A DNA stretch of 64,000 nucleotides from Centropus unirufus (lineage: Eukaryota > Chordata > Aves > Cuculiformes > Centropidae). Position 1 is the first letter of the stretch; each line of letters starts with the position of its first letter. Location: positions 796,830-860,829 of the forward strand of contig VYZI01000134.1 of NCBI GenBank assembly GCA_013397695.1. Direction: 5' to 3'. The notes beneath the pieces were generated by a model, which was not told where the DNA came from, ran no database searches, and was given only the letters and a program-made list of their open reading frames with translations. Both the position numbers and the translations under genes were made by a program. Shown piece by piece: positions 46,951 to 60,100 of this stretch.

Positions 46951-49900
46951 GTCTATTCTGAACATAGCCTATCAGTTGTGCACTGTGCAAATCCCATTAT
47001 TAAAGCAATAGCCTGACACGTCACGTTAAGGACGGCTGTTTCCCCAAGATGAACACGTTTACAGCTCTCCTCATCTTGCGACTACTTTTAAGGGGGCAGG
47101 GGGATATTGAGAATACTTATTTTGTGCTCAATTAATATTCCTTCCGTGCACTCTCCTTCCTCTCATGCGCTTTATGTGTGGGTGCGCAGTCTGCACTCTC
47201 CATCATCTATCTGTCTGTGTCTCTTTGGCTGTGACAGTCACCGCTCTGGCCTCAGGCTTGCACAACACAGGCGAAAAAAAAGCTCACCAAGATTTTCAGT
47301 AAAATATGGCAGGATATAATTCTCCTCCCCAATATGATGGGTATTTTCGTTCTTGATGATGCTGTTGTGAACTGAGAGTAACACCTTAGATGCTAGTTAT
47401 ATTTTGTTTGTGGAGTTTTATGGGTTGGTTTTTTTTTTTCTTTTTTTTAAGAAAAGAGATGGATGGGGAAAGAAGTGGGAAGGCAGTGTAGTCCTGCAGT
47501 TTTAATAAATTGATTTGTTTGTAGCACTGAAAAACAAGGCCCAAGCAACTCAAGCATCCTGCACTATTCCTAGCCTGATCTGCAAGTGAAAGCAAATGAA
47601 GTCTTCCAGAAATTGGAAAAAATCTCATTGCAACCTGAGCTATTCTGATTTTTTTTAACAACAATCAACAGAGAATTTGGAATAAAAAAAAAACATTGAA
47701 AAGAAAGATAAATAGATGGTGCCCAGTGTACGCCCCCTGCCTCTCCCACTCTGAATCATGTACGCTTACTTCCAATTTTCTTCATTTGACCCCAGATATG
47801 CGGGGTCAGCTCTGTAATTCTTAAAACTGGGGTAACTCCATTGTCTTCCTGGAAACTGTGGCAAGAGGATATTGCCCATGCTTGTTTATTATTGGCACAC
47901 AACAGCCAACTTGTGCATGTAATCTTTTGCAGGAGGATGGAACCACAAATTTGTTGGCTTTTTAACTGACTCTAGTGTGGAAGGATTCTCTGAACCCTTA
48001 ACAATTCAGAGGTTAATTTATAAAAAAATGAAACAAACCCACAACAATTATTTCATTGCCAAACATTTTTAAAAAGCACTATTTATGTAGGGCCTATATA
48101 AGCACACATTGTTTTATGTTCCTTCTGCTGGCTTTGCGTTTGACTAAACCATTATTCTCAGAGCACTGCTGTGCTGAGATCATCCGTGATGATGGTGTAA
48201 AAACAAACAAGTTTTAGCATGAGAAGTCACTATATAATTTGACAGGGAGGTTGTCAGGACCAAAACATCCTCATTAATTTCATCTTTAGTCAAACTGAAA
48301 TAAAAATCAGCCAGCTGTGCGAAAAAAGATTTTTTTTTTTTTTGGTAAGAGATTGGATCTAATTCTGTGAGGTGCTGTGTCAACTAAAAGAAGGACCCAC
48401 CCCAGTTCCCATTGAAGTCAATGGGCATTGAGGGCACTTGGTGACTAGGAGTATGGTGTCCTTTTCCTCTGAAGTTTAGTAAAACTGCTGAGATGAAACT
48501 TAGTTCCTAATTTTTTCAAACTCCTAGCAATTTCTTAAGAGAAAAGCTCTCTTTGTTAAAGATTGAGATACCCTCGATCTCTTCTATGCAGAGCTCAAAA
48601 AGTATATGCTCTAATTCTGTAGCCCTCAAGAAGTCCTCCAACATGAAGAGTGACACTGGCAGTTGATAATTCTGCACGTACCATAACAGTACAAGAATTC
48701 TGCTTTGTAGAACATTATTTCTGGTCTCTGTTACATCACACAAAATAAGGAGACAGCTTCCTATTTTATTCGATTTAAAGTGTTCTTTAACATTATCAGG
48801 AATGATTTTATTTTCCTCAGTGTTAAATTAGAAAGCTTTGGGACTAATGAATGCAGCTGCATGTGGTCAAATAGGTGCTGTGAAAAATAAGCTATCAAAC
48901 AATGTGCATGCCACTTGCCAATATATTTTTTCCTCAGCGAAAAATTATGATGGTTTCTTTTCAACATGTATAGTTAAAATCAATGAATCCCAGATGAGTC
49001 AATCAACTTAATTACACCCTAAAATTGAAGAGTTCCAGATAGTTTGTTTTACTGCTATATTGTGGCCTTTCTCTTGTATCTCTACTGGATTGTCTAAATT
49101 GAGTTGAGCTCACAGGATACACAAGGAAACACTTTGAATACATTGCTCCCTCTGTAGCAGCTAGGATGCTGTGTTGTGTATTTTTTCTCTCTCTCTTTCA
49201 CTGTTTGATTCTATACAATTTTTCTTGCCAAAAAAGCTGGTATTCTAAAATATTAGGACAGCCTATTTCTAGGCTGTCAGTCTTCCAGTTTTCATTTCAG
49301 AGTTTTTAGTCAGTGCACTCTCAGCCAAATGCTTTCCAGCAGACTAAAACATTTTAGGGATGGAAGAAGCTTAGAAAAATATTTTGAGCGTTATAATTAA
49401 TGCTAAGTGAGTTTATCATGAGGACAATAACAGATATGGTGGTGACCTTCTTATCAAACTAGTCATGGAAAAAGATTTTTGCGTTTGAAATGTCAATTTT
49501 CTATGTTGGTTACAAATAGCTTAAATGTATGGAGAATGCCTTGCAGGAAAGTGTTGGTTTGGCATGCTGTGCATGATGAGCTCCTTGTTATATCCCTTCT
49601 TTCGAGGAAACACCGTTTTTTTAAACAGGGGGAGATGTGACATTGGGAGTGCCGCTGAGCCACGGGGACACGTTGCACGGTGGGTGCCAATGGGGTAGTG
49701 GAAGCCACCTTACGCCTTTCCCCACTTGGCAGCCACCAGGGTTCAAGTGTGTTCTGAAAACCCATGAGAGATTACAAGCAAATCGCTTATTGGCCTCAAT
49801 GCTTAGGAAATACCAGTCAATGACAGGAAAATGCCCATTTCTACATTTACAGAGGGCTTAGTGCTCTGTAGCACCCACAACGGGCAGGTGCCACATGAAG

Positions 49901-52900
49901 AATGCATTTTGTAAAGTATCAATTCTTTATAGCCTGACATTGCAGCATTTTTAAGAGCAGAACCAAGGCTGCAATCAGGCAAGCTGGTTTGTACGGAGAG
50001 GCTCCTGTGTGCATAGTAAATGATAAATGTCAATAAACTCTGTAGCTTATTTCTGGGGGAGAAAAAGGTAAAAGTGAGTGCTCAGTGCTACGGAAATACC
50101 AGATTTTTGATAAAGTTCTGAGAGAGTTAAATGAAAATGCAAATAGAAGTACTTTTATAGCCTTTTATAATTCTGTGGGTAGCATTTTCCTCATACATCT
50201 AGCGCCTTCCTAATAGCCATCTTCAAAACATATTCTAAAAAAACGTCATACTTTTGGTGCCCACATTAAAATGTTGCTTATTTCCCCGCCTAATGACCAA
50301 CTCTACTTAAAGCCATCTGTGCTGTCAAGGATGGTGTATGTGACATGGCCTCTAAAATGGCAAGGTCCTGACAGAGCTTGTCTCTTGCCAAGCCCCATAT
50401 TTAGCACAGAGGGGATTTCCTTGCCGTTGTACAGAGAAGACAGTTGGACCACAGGGTTTCTCTGCAGCCCCATCCGAACCTGAGTTGATTCAAGTAGCAA
50501 TTACCAGGGTAAGGTGGATGTCCTGCAAGCAGTGGTTTTGGAGGGGAGATCATCTGGCCTGTGCAGACAGGCTCGTGACTTTTTTTTGAGGGGAAAAAGT
50601 ATTCGCAAAAGACTTTCACATGAAGAAATTAACTAAAAAAGCAAAGGCCTGAAAGTATTCACAGCGACAGATCAAATTTTGTGACTAGCTTCAGCCCAAA
50701 TGAAAGGAGAGGAAAGTATGTGAAAAAGTCAAAATACTCAGCTTCAACATATTTTGAAAATGAGATACATGTCCTGTGAAAATTGACTTACGTTAAGGAA
50801 GGCACAAGGCACTAAATCTTTCAGGTATGAATCTTTTTATTTTTTTTGCTGCTGAATAAAGTCTTTCAAGTTGATGAGAACATTTTTATGTTTATCTATC
50901 TTTATTTGTCTGCTCTTAGTTTAAGGGGCTTGGATTTCTTTACTGTTCTCATCTCCACAATGTACGATTGCACATGTAGGAAGGGGTAAACTACTGGAAA
51001 GCTGGGTTAGCTGAGAGCTTCAAATGGCTGGGTAAAGGTCTTTTGCTGGCCATATCTCCTAAATATTTCCTAGGACTTGGTCTGATCTGGTTTGATCTGG
51101 CTGGGACAGAGTAGATGACTGCCTTGCCTGGGCAGCAATGCAAAATTATCTTCATCAACTGATGGGATCAGAAAAAAAATGGCTGAAAGAAGCCAAGTCT
51201 TTGTATGGCAGCTTTGCTTGAGATACGTTTAGTAGAGGTTGTTCTCTAAGAATGCGATCAGAAACACCTTGGAATTTTTTTTTCAATTAAGCATAATAGT
51301 TAAACTCAGAAATTGGAGCAACTGGACAAATAGTCTTTCCGGGTTATGCTACTGGCTTAAGTTTTCAGGGTCTTTTTTCTTTATTTCCTCCTTAGAGAAA
51401 AGGTGGATTTCTTAAATGAAAACCTTTTATTTGGAATTAATTGATGGAAGTTTTGATAAGAGGTTAGATTAATTGGAATGTTCAAGGATGGATTAAAAGG
51501 GAGCTGAAATAACAAGTAGTGTTTTATAGGTACAGATTTTTTGTTTGCCTTTGAGCAAATTAGTTTTTCAATTTTTATCATGAGACATATTTAGTTTTGG
51601 GGGAGGAAGAAATTCCTGCTTATTCTAGTTAGCTGTGGAATTGCCCTTCTTGCAGCTTTCCTTAAATCATGTGGAGTACTTAATCTCCATGTGATGGCTC
51701 TTTAACTTGTCTTTTCAAGTGTGTTTTTTGGTGGCTTGATGGTATGTAGAACATTTCCTTCCTCTGCTTCAGCATTTCTAACCAAAATCTGAGTATGCTT
51801 GAAACCTTAGCTTATTCACACTTCCTAATCATAATCCCCTTGGTTTTCTTGTCAGCACCTTTTTGTGGTATTTCTCTGGACACCTCTATCTAATATCTCC
51901 AGAGGTTATTCTACAGAGTAACCTTTGACAAGATCTATTACTTACTACTTACTGCTTTTAACAAGGTGAAAGGAGGTCAGGCTCTGTAAAAGGCAGGCAT
52001 TATTAGAAGACTGCTGTAGAGTCTCTTAGTGGCTTGTCCATCTCTTCTGGCAGCACCGTCTGTGTGCTTCCTCTACAACGCAAAGAAAATTACATTTATG
52101 ACTGGATAAGATCATATGTAGATGTATCCTTGGGAAGGTGGTTACTATGTGCGTTACAAGGAATCTGTGAGAATTTTGCTGTCAGCTTCAAGCTTAGCAG
52201 GATTTCAGGCTGTTAGTTTTTGTGTGACCCATTCATTTGAGCTTCCTGACCGATGCTAATGACTTTTGCTGCTCCAGGAATTGAATTGGTAATTTGGTTA
52301 CCTCTCCTGTCAGAGTTCAGGATCTTCTAATTGAGAGCTGGTGTTGCCTATTTCTTTAAACAAATTAAGATGTAAAAGCCACCACTTTCTGATTTGAAAA
52401 AAAAAAAAAAAGACAGATTGCAAAAATCTCACTTTGTCAAAACAGTAACTACAAAATCCTTTTGGTTGACACTGAAAATCTTAGAACATAGAGAAAACAT
52501 ATTTTCTCCTGAAGTAATTAAAAAGCTGAGAAATTGTACAGGAGAGTTTAGACAGATCCCAGAGGTATCTAAAATGCAATTAAAAAAAGATGTCTAATCA
52601 CTTTATCTGCATGCTTTCTCTAGAAATAAGTGAAAAAAAACTTTCTAGGGAGCTTTAAAATATCTTGGCCTGGGATTTTGTCAATGAGGAACGATGATTT
52701 TTTGGTCTGGTTCTATCAGTTACTCACTACATCTTGCTTCTTCATAAATTCTCTGTACGTAGAAAGTAAAAAAAGCCTGCTCCTATATCCTTCAGATGCA
52801 AATAGGCATAGTACAGGAGAAAAAAAAAAACTATCTGAGGTTTATCAATAAATTAGAAGGATTTTTCCTCTTATTCCCAGACACTGGAAAGCAGACTAAC

Positions 52901-54704
52901 CTGGTGCTAATGTAGTTTTCACTTTCTGTTCAGAGTGTCAATCAACCGCATGCAGGCAGTGACTCAAGTGGTCTGTCTTGAGATCAAATTTAAATTTGAT
53001 TTACCTAATGGGAACTGATTGCCGCATGACTACTATGTGCGTGTGGCATGGGCAGCTGGGGCTGAGCCTTTCGCAGGAATTAGGCATGATGCTTGCCTTG
53101 AGAATACCTGAAGGTATATATAGAGTAGGGTGTAAATGTGGGATCTGTATTACTATTATTGCTTCAAACAAGAAAATGAAAAATGAAGAGAAATAATACT
53201 GTTTTTTTTTTTCCTGTATGATCAGATGGAGGTTAAAATATATACTGCTATGGTGGAACAACTTTCTGCAAGGTGAAAAAGCTTTCCATGGCATGTAATG
53301 TTTATTGGTGTTCTGTTTGTTTCCTGTGACAGTAAACTCCCCAAGATTAATTCACTAAGAATTTACGTGTAGGATTGTCTTGGCATATTCTTCTTTGCCA
53401 AACTCCATTTATTTTTCAGCATGCAGACAAGCCCTTTTTTATTTTTGGGGAGATGTTTTTAATTCACTTTTTAAATTTAATTATGTGTTAACATTATAAG
53501 CTGTATCCTGTGGGCAAAGGAAAGGCTCTGCCCTTGCTCAGATGAGCAAGTATTTTCAGAATGTTTCTTTGAGACTGAACGCTGGAGAATGAGACCAAGA
53601 GGTTGTAAGGTACCTGGATGCACCAGCATGGCAGACCAGAGGAGGGATGAATAAATCCTGACTAATAGAGAGGTGGAAGAGGTGGGAGTCATTTTTCTGG
53701 TCCTTTTTTTGGAGTGAGAAAGATGAAGACCTACCTAGTGAGGGCTTTGGAGACAGAAGGTGGGGCAGAGCCAGGGCTGGGCTAGCTGACAGTGGGGTGA
53801 AATCTGCTTCTCCTTTGGGTTGGTTTTATGGGGGCTTTGTATAAAGCTGTGAAGTTGGTCTCTGCAGGTTGGACCATCCCTGTTAGAAACTGTTGCTTTT
53901 TTTGGAGGAAACCTAGGACTTAACGCAAGTTTAGTACAATGATCCCAGTATTAGGATTTGTGCCTTTTAACTTTCAGCCATAAAAGAAAGGTGCTACCAG
54001 AACGGAAAGGAATAGCTTTCCTCTTTCTACTCTGTTTGAACTCTGATGATTAGTAACATCTGATTTACATTGTCAGAGAAGCTTGTGTATTAGTTTCTTT
54101 GTTTGTTTGTTTTATTTTCCCCCTAAACCAGCCACAAAAGTCCTACTGCTCATCTGTGTAAAACCTTGCGCTGACTTAAAGGGGAGTTCCCCCGACAATT
54201 GCAAAAAAAAACAAACAAAAAGATGCAGAGTGTGCAGTGTAGGGGAAAAAGAAAGGGTGATGCTGTCTCTTTCTCTTTGCATCTGTTTTCATGCTTCCTT
54301 TTACTCAAGATTTTCAAATATTATCAGTATTAGAAACAGTGTATGTCCCATTCTTGTTGCATTAATACTTTAAGGAGGATTTACATGGATTTTACAATTT
54401 GCCTAAGATGAGGCAGAAGTCTCTGCACGATGGGCCGACTATTACTTAAAACCAAACTCCTGCTTGGCAGTTCCCTTATCCAGGTTCTACATGGCACCCA
54501 GCTTTGTGTCCAGCCCACAATTTGGCATCTGGAAAGTCTCTCTGCTGAACTACCAAACTCTTATCAAGCATATAAGATTGTGAAGCTGTAAATACAGAGA
54601 GAGAGGATCTGGAGTGGTAGGTAAAGGTCAAAGAAGGAAGAGTTTTATTTTAAAAAAATGTGTCCAGTGAATCCTTGTGGGTGTGGTGACTGAGAAGATT
54701 AATT
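46951..54704. other. AT-rich non-coding DNA, probably intronic
   Basis: No gene or RNA is supported. A perfect palindrome, CCCATTGAAGTCAATGGG-like, lies at 48402-48419 and is probably the core of an old hairpin repeat. CT-rich (about 49186-49199) and A-rich (about 52398-52412) runs are simple sequence. Short frames at 52394-52851 are Lys/Leu/Phe-rich and look like chance. Confidence 0.5.
48402..48419. repeat. Short perfect palindrome, remnant of an old hairpin repeat
   Basis: CCCATTGAAGTCAATGGG reads almost the same on both strands apart from the central AAGT. This core is typical of decayed palindromic repeats like the one at 46843-46950. Confidence 0.45.
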
Positions 54705-54855
54705 TTGAGTCACCGTCCCTGAAGGTATTTAAAATATATGTGGATGTGGCACTTGTGGACATGGTTTTTAGGTGGACTTTGCAGTGTTAGGCTTATGGTT
54801 GGACTTAATGTTCTAAAAGGTCTTTTCTAATCTAAACGATTTTGGGATTCTGTGA
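54705..54855 (+). mobile_element. CR1 LINE 3' end fragment
   Basis: About 150 bases match a CR1 3' end: AGTCACCGTCCCTGAAGGT, TGTGGATGTGGCACTTG, GGACATGGTTTTTAGGTGGAC, GATGGTTGGACT-like sequence and GGTCTTTTCTAATCTAAACG. It closes with GATTTTGGGATTCTGTGA, a mutated form of the CR1 terminal repeat. Divergence is greater than in the 14721-15118 copy, so it is probably an older or different subfamily insertion. It is strongly 5'-truncated and non-coding. Confidence 0.88.
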
Positions 54856-56738
54856 ATTGCCTTGACTGTTACATTTTCTTTGTCCATAGCCTTATTGGGA
54901 GAATTCATTTCAATTAAAATGCATTTTAAATTTTCTCTAAGGTACCTTTGTGAGTGTCAACTTTCTGCAGATGAAATTACAGCTACAAATCTGTTAGCAG
55001 TTCAGAAGCTCACAGCTCACTGCCTCCCCTCCACATGTACCTAGATTGGCACTGAAAAGAAGCAGCTACAGGGCTTTCTGTCCAAACTGTTTGCTTTCAT
55101 CGTAATTATAGCTTCGAATTTAGAAATGAGAGATCTTCTTGACCTGTTTGGGAGCTTGCTTGTCACCCTGGGTATATATATATAATTTTTTTTTACGTGG
55201 TGGTTGACCATGTGCTCTGTTTGCATCAGCTGGAGCAGCAACCTGTGACCTTCTAGCAGATGAGGCTCTTCATCAAGAGCTTGGGCTAGGTTTGCTTTTG
55301 CCACTCATTTGGATCCGGCAAGGTCTTGGGGGGATGGATCAAATACTCCCTTCGCAGGTACCTCCTGGACAGGGGGAATGTAAATTCCTGGCAGCGGTCT
55401 TCCAAGGCTTCCTGCCTGGGCACAAGCTGTGGCAGGTATAGCAGGGAATTCCTGTAAACCTAAGGTCATCAAAATTGTGTCTAAACGTGGTATGCTACAG
55501 TCTTTCTCACAGGAAACACTGGTTTATCACAGCAGAAGGAACATTTCCAGGTTTCTGGAGGTGTTCAGTGGTGGTGAGAGTTGTGGCAGTTGGGTGAATG
55601 TTCCTTTCCCATGAGCTGGGCCAAGTTTGGCAAAAATGAGTTTCTTTTCTGTCAGGTCATGCTCATGAGGATAAAAGCTCTGTGTTCCTAGAGCAGCATT
55701 TTCTACCGGCCTCTTCTGCTCTCTCTTAAAGCTGCTGAAAAAAATTCAGAGGAAACAGCTCCAGGTGAATTGGAAGAAGGGTGAAAGTGTGAAACTGTGA
55801 TAATTCCCAATCAGTGATATTCTCAGCCCCTCCCACATCTCCAGGAGAGATTTAATTTGCCATAAGATATGTTTGTTTTTTTTTTTTTTTATCATGAAAA
55901 GAACACTCCAAAACAACATTGGCTTTAATTTCAAAGCAAAGGGAAAATGCCAGTTCAGGTGAATCAGTAAGTTAGTGAAGGTGTTCTATATCAAAAGACA
56001 AGTTATTTTGTGGCTGTAAACATTGTTACACTATTTATAATATAATACTGTTGTTTATACTTTAACTTTTTGCCCATTAGAACAAATTTACTTTCAAGAT
56101 GATTAAATGCCTTTAGTTTTTTAACATTCTCCTTACCTGGTTGTGTAGTGATCGTGATTCCTTGTGCAATAAATAATTCAGGTTAGGTGATTCTCCTTTG
56201 CCAGCTGGATTAAAAAAAAACTTGCAATAAATTGGTATGGCATTAAACTAGATTGCTGCTGTTTCTGCTGTTGTGCCGGGCCTCTTCTCCAAGAAGCCTG
56301 TAATTTCTGCATTTCCAAAGGCCTGGAAAAATACCCTCATGAAAAAACTAAACATAGTGGGTAATGAAGGCTAAAATTGATTATACTAATCACATCAGTT
56401 GGAAAATGATCTTCACTCAGCAACTCTTTTACCAGCAAATTAAGGCAACAGTGAACATGTTGGTGTTAAGGATAGAGTTTGCTTTCCGGCAACTTCCAGT
56501 GGGCTCTTGCTCTTTATTCTACCTCAAACCAATGAGTGCATCTTGTCTTCCTCTGTGTGAAGGCTTTTTTTTTTTTTTTTTGCAGTCATGTGCTTTGTGT
56601 GGAAAAAAAAAAAAATCATATGTATGGGCTGTAGTTTGTCGCAGTCTATGCAGTAACAGTCCGAGTTTGTCGTCTTTGCTGTCGAGGTTATACATATCTG
56701 CCCACACTTCAGTGGCGCCTTTTCACATCACTTAACAC
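54856..56738. other. Non-coding DNA with simple repeats
   Basis: Contains a TA microsatellite (about 55173-55184) followed by T9, and a T-rich run (about 56567-56581) followed 20 bases later by an A-rich run (about 56601-56613). The 123-codon frame at 56364-56735 runs through these homopolymers and is not protein-like. No gene is supported. Confidence 0.5.
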
Positions 56739-56784
56739 AGGTTTTGGTTACCTTTTACAGGTTTTGGTTGCCTTTTACAGGTTT
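56739..56784 (+). repeat. 20-bp tandem repeat resembling duplicated splice acceptors
   Basis: A unit AGGTTTTGGTTACCTTTTAC (56739-56758) is followed by a copy differing at one base (56759-56778) and a partial third. Each copy ends CCTTTTACAG|GTTT, a pyrimidine-rich stretch plus AG, so the repeat creates consecutive acceptor-like sites. A CpG-rich patch follows immediately. Whether any site is used cannot be told from sequence. Confidence 0.7.
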
Positions 56785-56859
56785 CTTTAGATGGACGCTT
56801 GGAAACCCAGAGGCACTTGCGGTGTTCTTTTATAAAATAGCCAGAAGGAAGCGAATCGA

Positions 56860-57095
56860 AGCACTTGGACGCAGAGCATCGCTCCCCGCAGCTGCGAGCT
56901 CGCTTTTGCCGGCACTGAACGCTGCCGGGCTCCCCGCAGCCGCAGGGATGCTGGGCCGGGAACAGCCGCTCCGTGCCCGGGTTCGGGGCCGCCGCTCCGT
57001 GCCCGCACTCGCCAGCAGAGGCTGCTGTCAGCCCGCCGCTCCTGGGGGTGCGGGATGCCGTGGGATCAGGTCGGGTCGCCCGCGCTGACCGCTAT
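56860..57095. promoter_or_regulatory. Small CpG-rich patch, possible alternative promoter or exon
   Basis: CpG-dense sequence (GCGAGCTCGC, GCCGGGAACAGCCGCTCC, GGGCCGCCGCTCCGTGCCCG) sits in AT-rich surroundings about 16.5 kb downstream of the probable second exon. GCCGCTCCGTGCCCG occurs twice (about 56964 and 56991). A 114-codon + frame (56744-57088) runs through it with Ala/Arg/Gly/Pro-rich composition. No donor of good quality stands out. It may be an intragenic CpG island or alternative first exon, or just a GC-rich repeat. Confidence 0.35.
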
Positions 57096-57105
57096 GCGTA
57101 GACAA

Positions 57106-57126
57106 CCCCCCCCCCCCCAAAAAAAA
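57106..57126. repeat. C13-A8 homopolymer pair
   Basis: Thirteen C followed directly by eight A, at the right edge of the CpG-rich patch. Such a run is prone to length errors, so frames crossing it are unreliable. Confidence 0.9.
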
Positions 57127-60100
57127 GCAAAACCAATGGGCCACGGTAGAGGGGAATGCTGCCTGTGCTGGAAAAGTTGTCCTCCCTTCTCCAAAAAGCC
57201 CAAATAGTGAAATGTGGCTCATAAAGGGCTGTTGAGTTAATTCTAGGAATTGAAAACGGTTTTCCCTTACGTGGATTTTGCACCCATTCCATCTATCTTT
57301 ACATTTGCTGCAGCGCTTTTTGGTCTAGAGCAAACTCTTTAGCCTGTTGGTGTGTTTCACGTATGCAATAATAACTCAAGGGGCTCCAAGTCAGAGGTGT
57401 ATAAATCTCTGAAGAGCAGGAAAGCTACCCAGAAAAGAGAGTGTTCACACGATCAAGATTAAAAGCTGGTGAATTAGTGCGTTCCCGCCACAGAGCATTA
57501 AAAGCACTGTGTATGTTAACAGGGATCCTAATATTTTTGTGATGATGCCCTACTCTCTAAAAAAGCAGATCATTATAGGAATCAGTAATTATTTTGTATA
57601 GACAAAGAGCTCTATTTTTCTTTTCCCCAGGAGAGCGTGGAGTTTTATCAGCAAGATTTAGATCTTGGGCTTGTTCTCTCAGCTTAGTAGTAAATCATTT
57701 CTAAATCTTAAGGAGATGCTCCACAAATTCTGCTGACTAGCAGTATAAGGCTTCTCACTCAACAACATTGATTTATTCAAGGATAGGTCTCTTGCCTTTT
57801 GAGAACCTACCATCTGCTTAAATTGTGTTTACTCCTAAACAGGTGTCACTAAAAGACTAAGTCGGGCTATCATTTTTCTGTAATTCATCAGTAAAATGCT
57901 GACTGCTTCCATAGAGTAATTTGTTAATTGCTACTTTGAGGCTGATTCTTGTGCTCTTTAAATGAATATGTTTAGTTAATATCATGCACTAATTTACTAA
58001 GTAGCTACTCACTGTAATGCAACAATATTAATTTGTAATTACCTGCTGCAGTTACTCCGCTCTGGTTGAAGGATTCATCTCTGGAGGAGAGGGAGGGAGA
58101 AATACATGGGAGAGAGGACATCGTATTCTTCACCTCTGTAAAGTCACGTTATTCATTCACATCAAGAGGCTGTAGTTTGTAAATCCACTACCCACTTGCT
58201 TGGTGTTGGGAGCCTTTCTCTAAAGGAGCTCTGGCAAAGTACAATCCCAGGGCTCCCTGCGAAGGGAGCTTGCTGGAGTCAGCCTACGACTGCAGTGCTG
58301 GTATTTACATAACTGCTGTTCCGAAGCATGTAACATGTACATTTTACTCTAATTACAAGCCTAACAGCTGGCCCATGCTGAAAATGATTGAAAATTTCTC
58401 CTAGTGAGACAAGGGTTTTTTTCAGGTTTTTTGGTGAGGTAATTCTGCATATCTTATTACTATGCCAGGCTGAACAAGAAGTGCATATTTGACATTCTAG
58501 CAGACTAGGTATATGCACGTATAACTTTTGGTAAAGCTATTTACGTAGTATACGCGGAAACTGATCACTTCTGACTGTGAGACTTCAAAGTGAAGCTGGG
58601 CACATGGGTGAAAACTGAAGGTATTGTGCTGGGCATACTCTGCTTTCCCTGTGGTCAGCCAGAGCTGTCAGTGCTCAGCCAGTAAAACGTATTTCCTTTG
58701 GACCTATGTCCTGCTGCTGTAGGCCAGATTTCTGTCTATGAAAAACTTTATGCAATTGTAGTGAGTCCTTTTATTGGTAAATAATATAATAATATNNNNN
58801 NNNNNNNNNNNNNNNNNNNNNNNNNNNNNNNNNNNNNNNNNNNNNNNNNNNNNNNNNNNNNNNNNNNNNNNNNNNNNNNNNNNNNNNNNNNNNNNNNNNN
58901 NNNNNNNGTAAATATTTAGTTGCTTTTCACAGTTTGCTTTTCTTGGCATGTACTACTTTATATGCCTGTAATACAGGCACTGCATAGTGACACCTCCCAA
59001 GTCTGTGCAGGACCCTTAAGTTAACACATGTAAGAGAGTTTATATATTAGTAACGCACAAGAAAAGGTATTATTAGTCACTTCCCCATAGGAAATAATTT
59101 ATTTACATTAAAAAGAATGTAAACAAATGTCTGCCATCAAGTACACTAGGTAAATAAACATACAGTACAGTACAAACAGGAGAGGAATGATTGCAGTATT
59201 TGTCATTGATTTCCCTGTTGCTAATTGGTTTATGATGCCAGCACATTTGGCTCCAACAGGACAACTCGGAGAGAATACCTTTGGGTTCACGGCTCCTTCC
59301 TTCTGTACTAAACTGGGAAACAGGTAGGAAACTCCTGCTGTGAAGGGGTAGTGGCCTACAGAGCATGTGGGTATTTAGTGTACATTATTCTGGGTGTTAA
59401 CATGAGTGAGCACCGTGTTGCTAAGGGAAGCTCCTTTGGTGAGATAACTCTTTACAGGAGCATGGCAGCCTTGGCTATCATTAAATCCAGGTGCGCATAA
59501 ACTGTATGCAGAAACTCTGGTTGCTCCCTGTGCTTGTAGTGCCTTACAGCTGGCATCAAGCAGCCCCTTTTGCCTGTTTTCATTATCTGGGCTTTGACTT
59601 CTGGGCTCCCCACCTCTTCCCCTCCCTGGATGTTATTGCTGCATATTAACTCAGTACAAGCATCACATCGCGGATGCATATCAAATCTGGAACGATGGTC
59701 AAACACTCTATCCATTCATGTCTGGGTGTTTCCTGGAGGTTTTGGATTTCTTAGGATTTAGCACTGAGTCCCCATGTCCAAAGCAGGAAGTGGCATTGGT
59801 TTTCCATTTCAGTTTACTGGTTTTCAGCCTCCTAATCCACTGTGTTTAGGAAGAACTGAAAACCTTTCTTACAGTCCAAAAATGCCTTTTCTTTAACAAT
59901 TTCCTCTACAATGAGAGAAACACTAAGACATGAGTCTCTTCTCATGGCTGGTCCATTTTACAGCAGGCAAGATTGGTGTCCTTGGTGCTTATATTTAGCC
60001 AATAGAAGTGTCAATGGGCCAGACCTACTTTTGTCACCATAAACAAAGATGCCCCGAATATACCTTGGTAGTCTTACCTCAGCTGTTGCTAATGGAGTTT

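Noticed and set aside
56364..56735. 123-codon plus frame
   Set aside because: Passes through T-rich and A-rich homopolymers, giving poly-Phe and poly-Lys; not protein-like.
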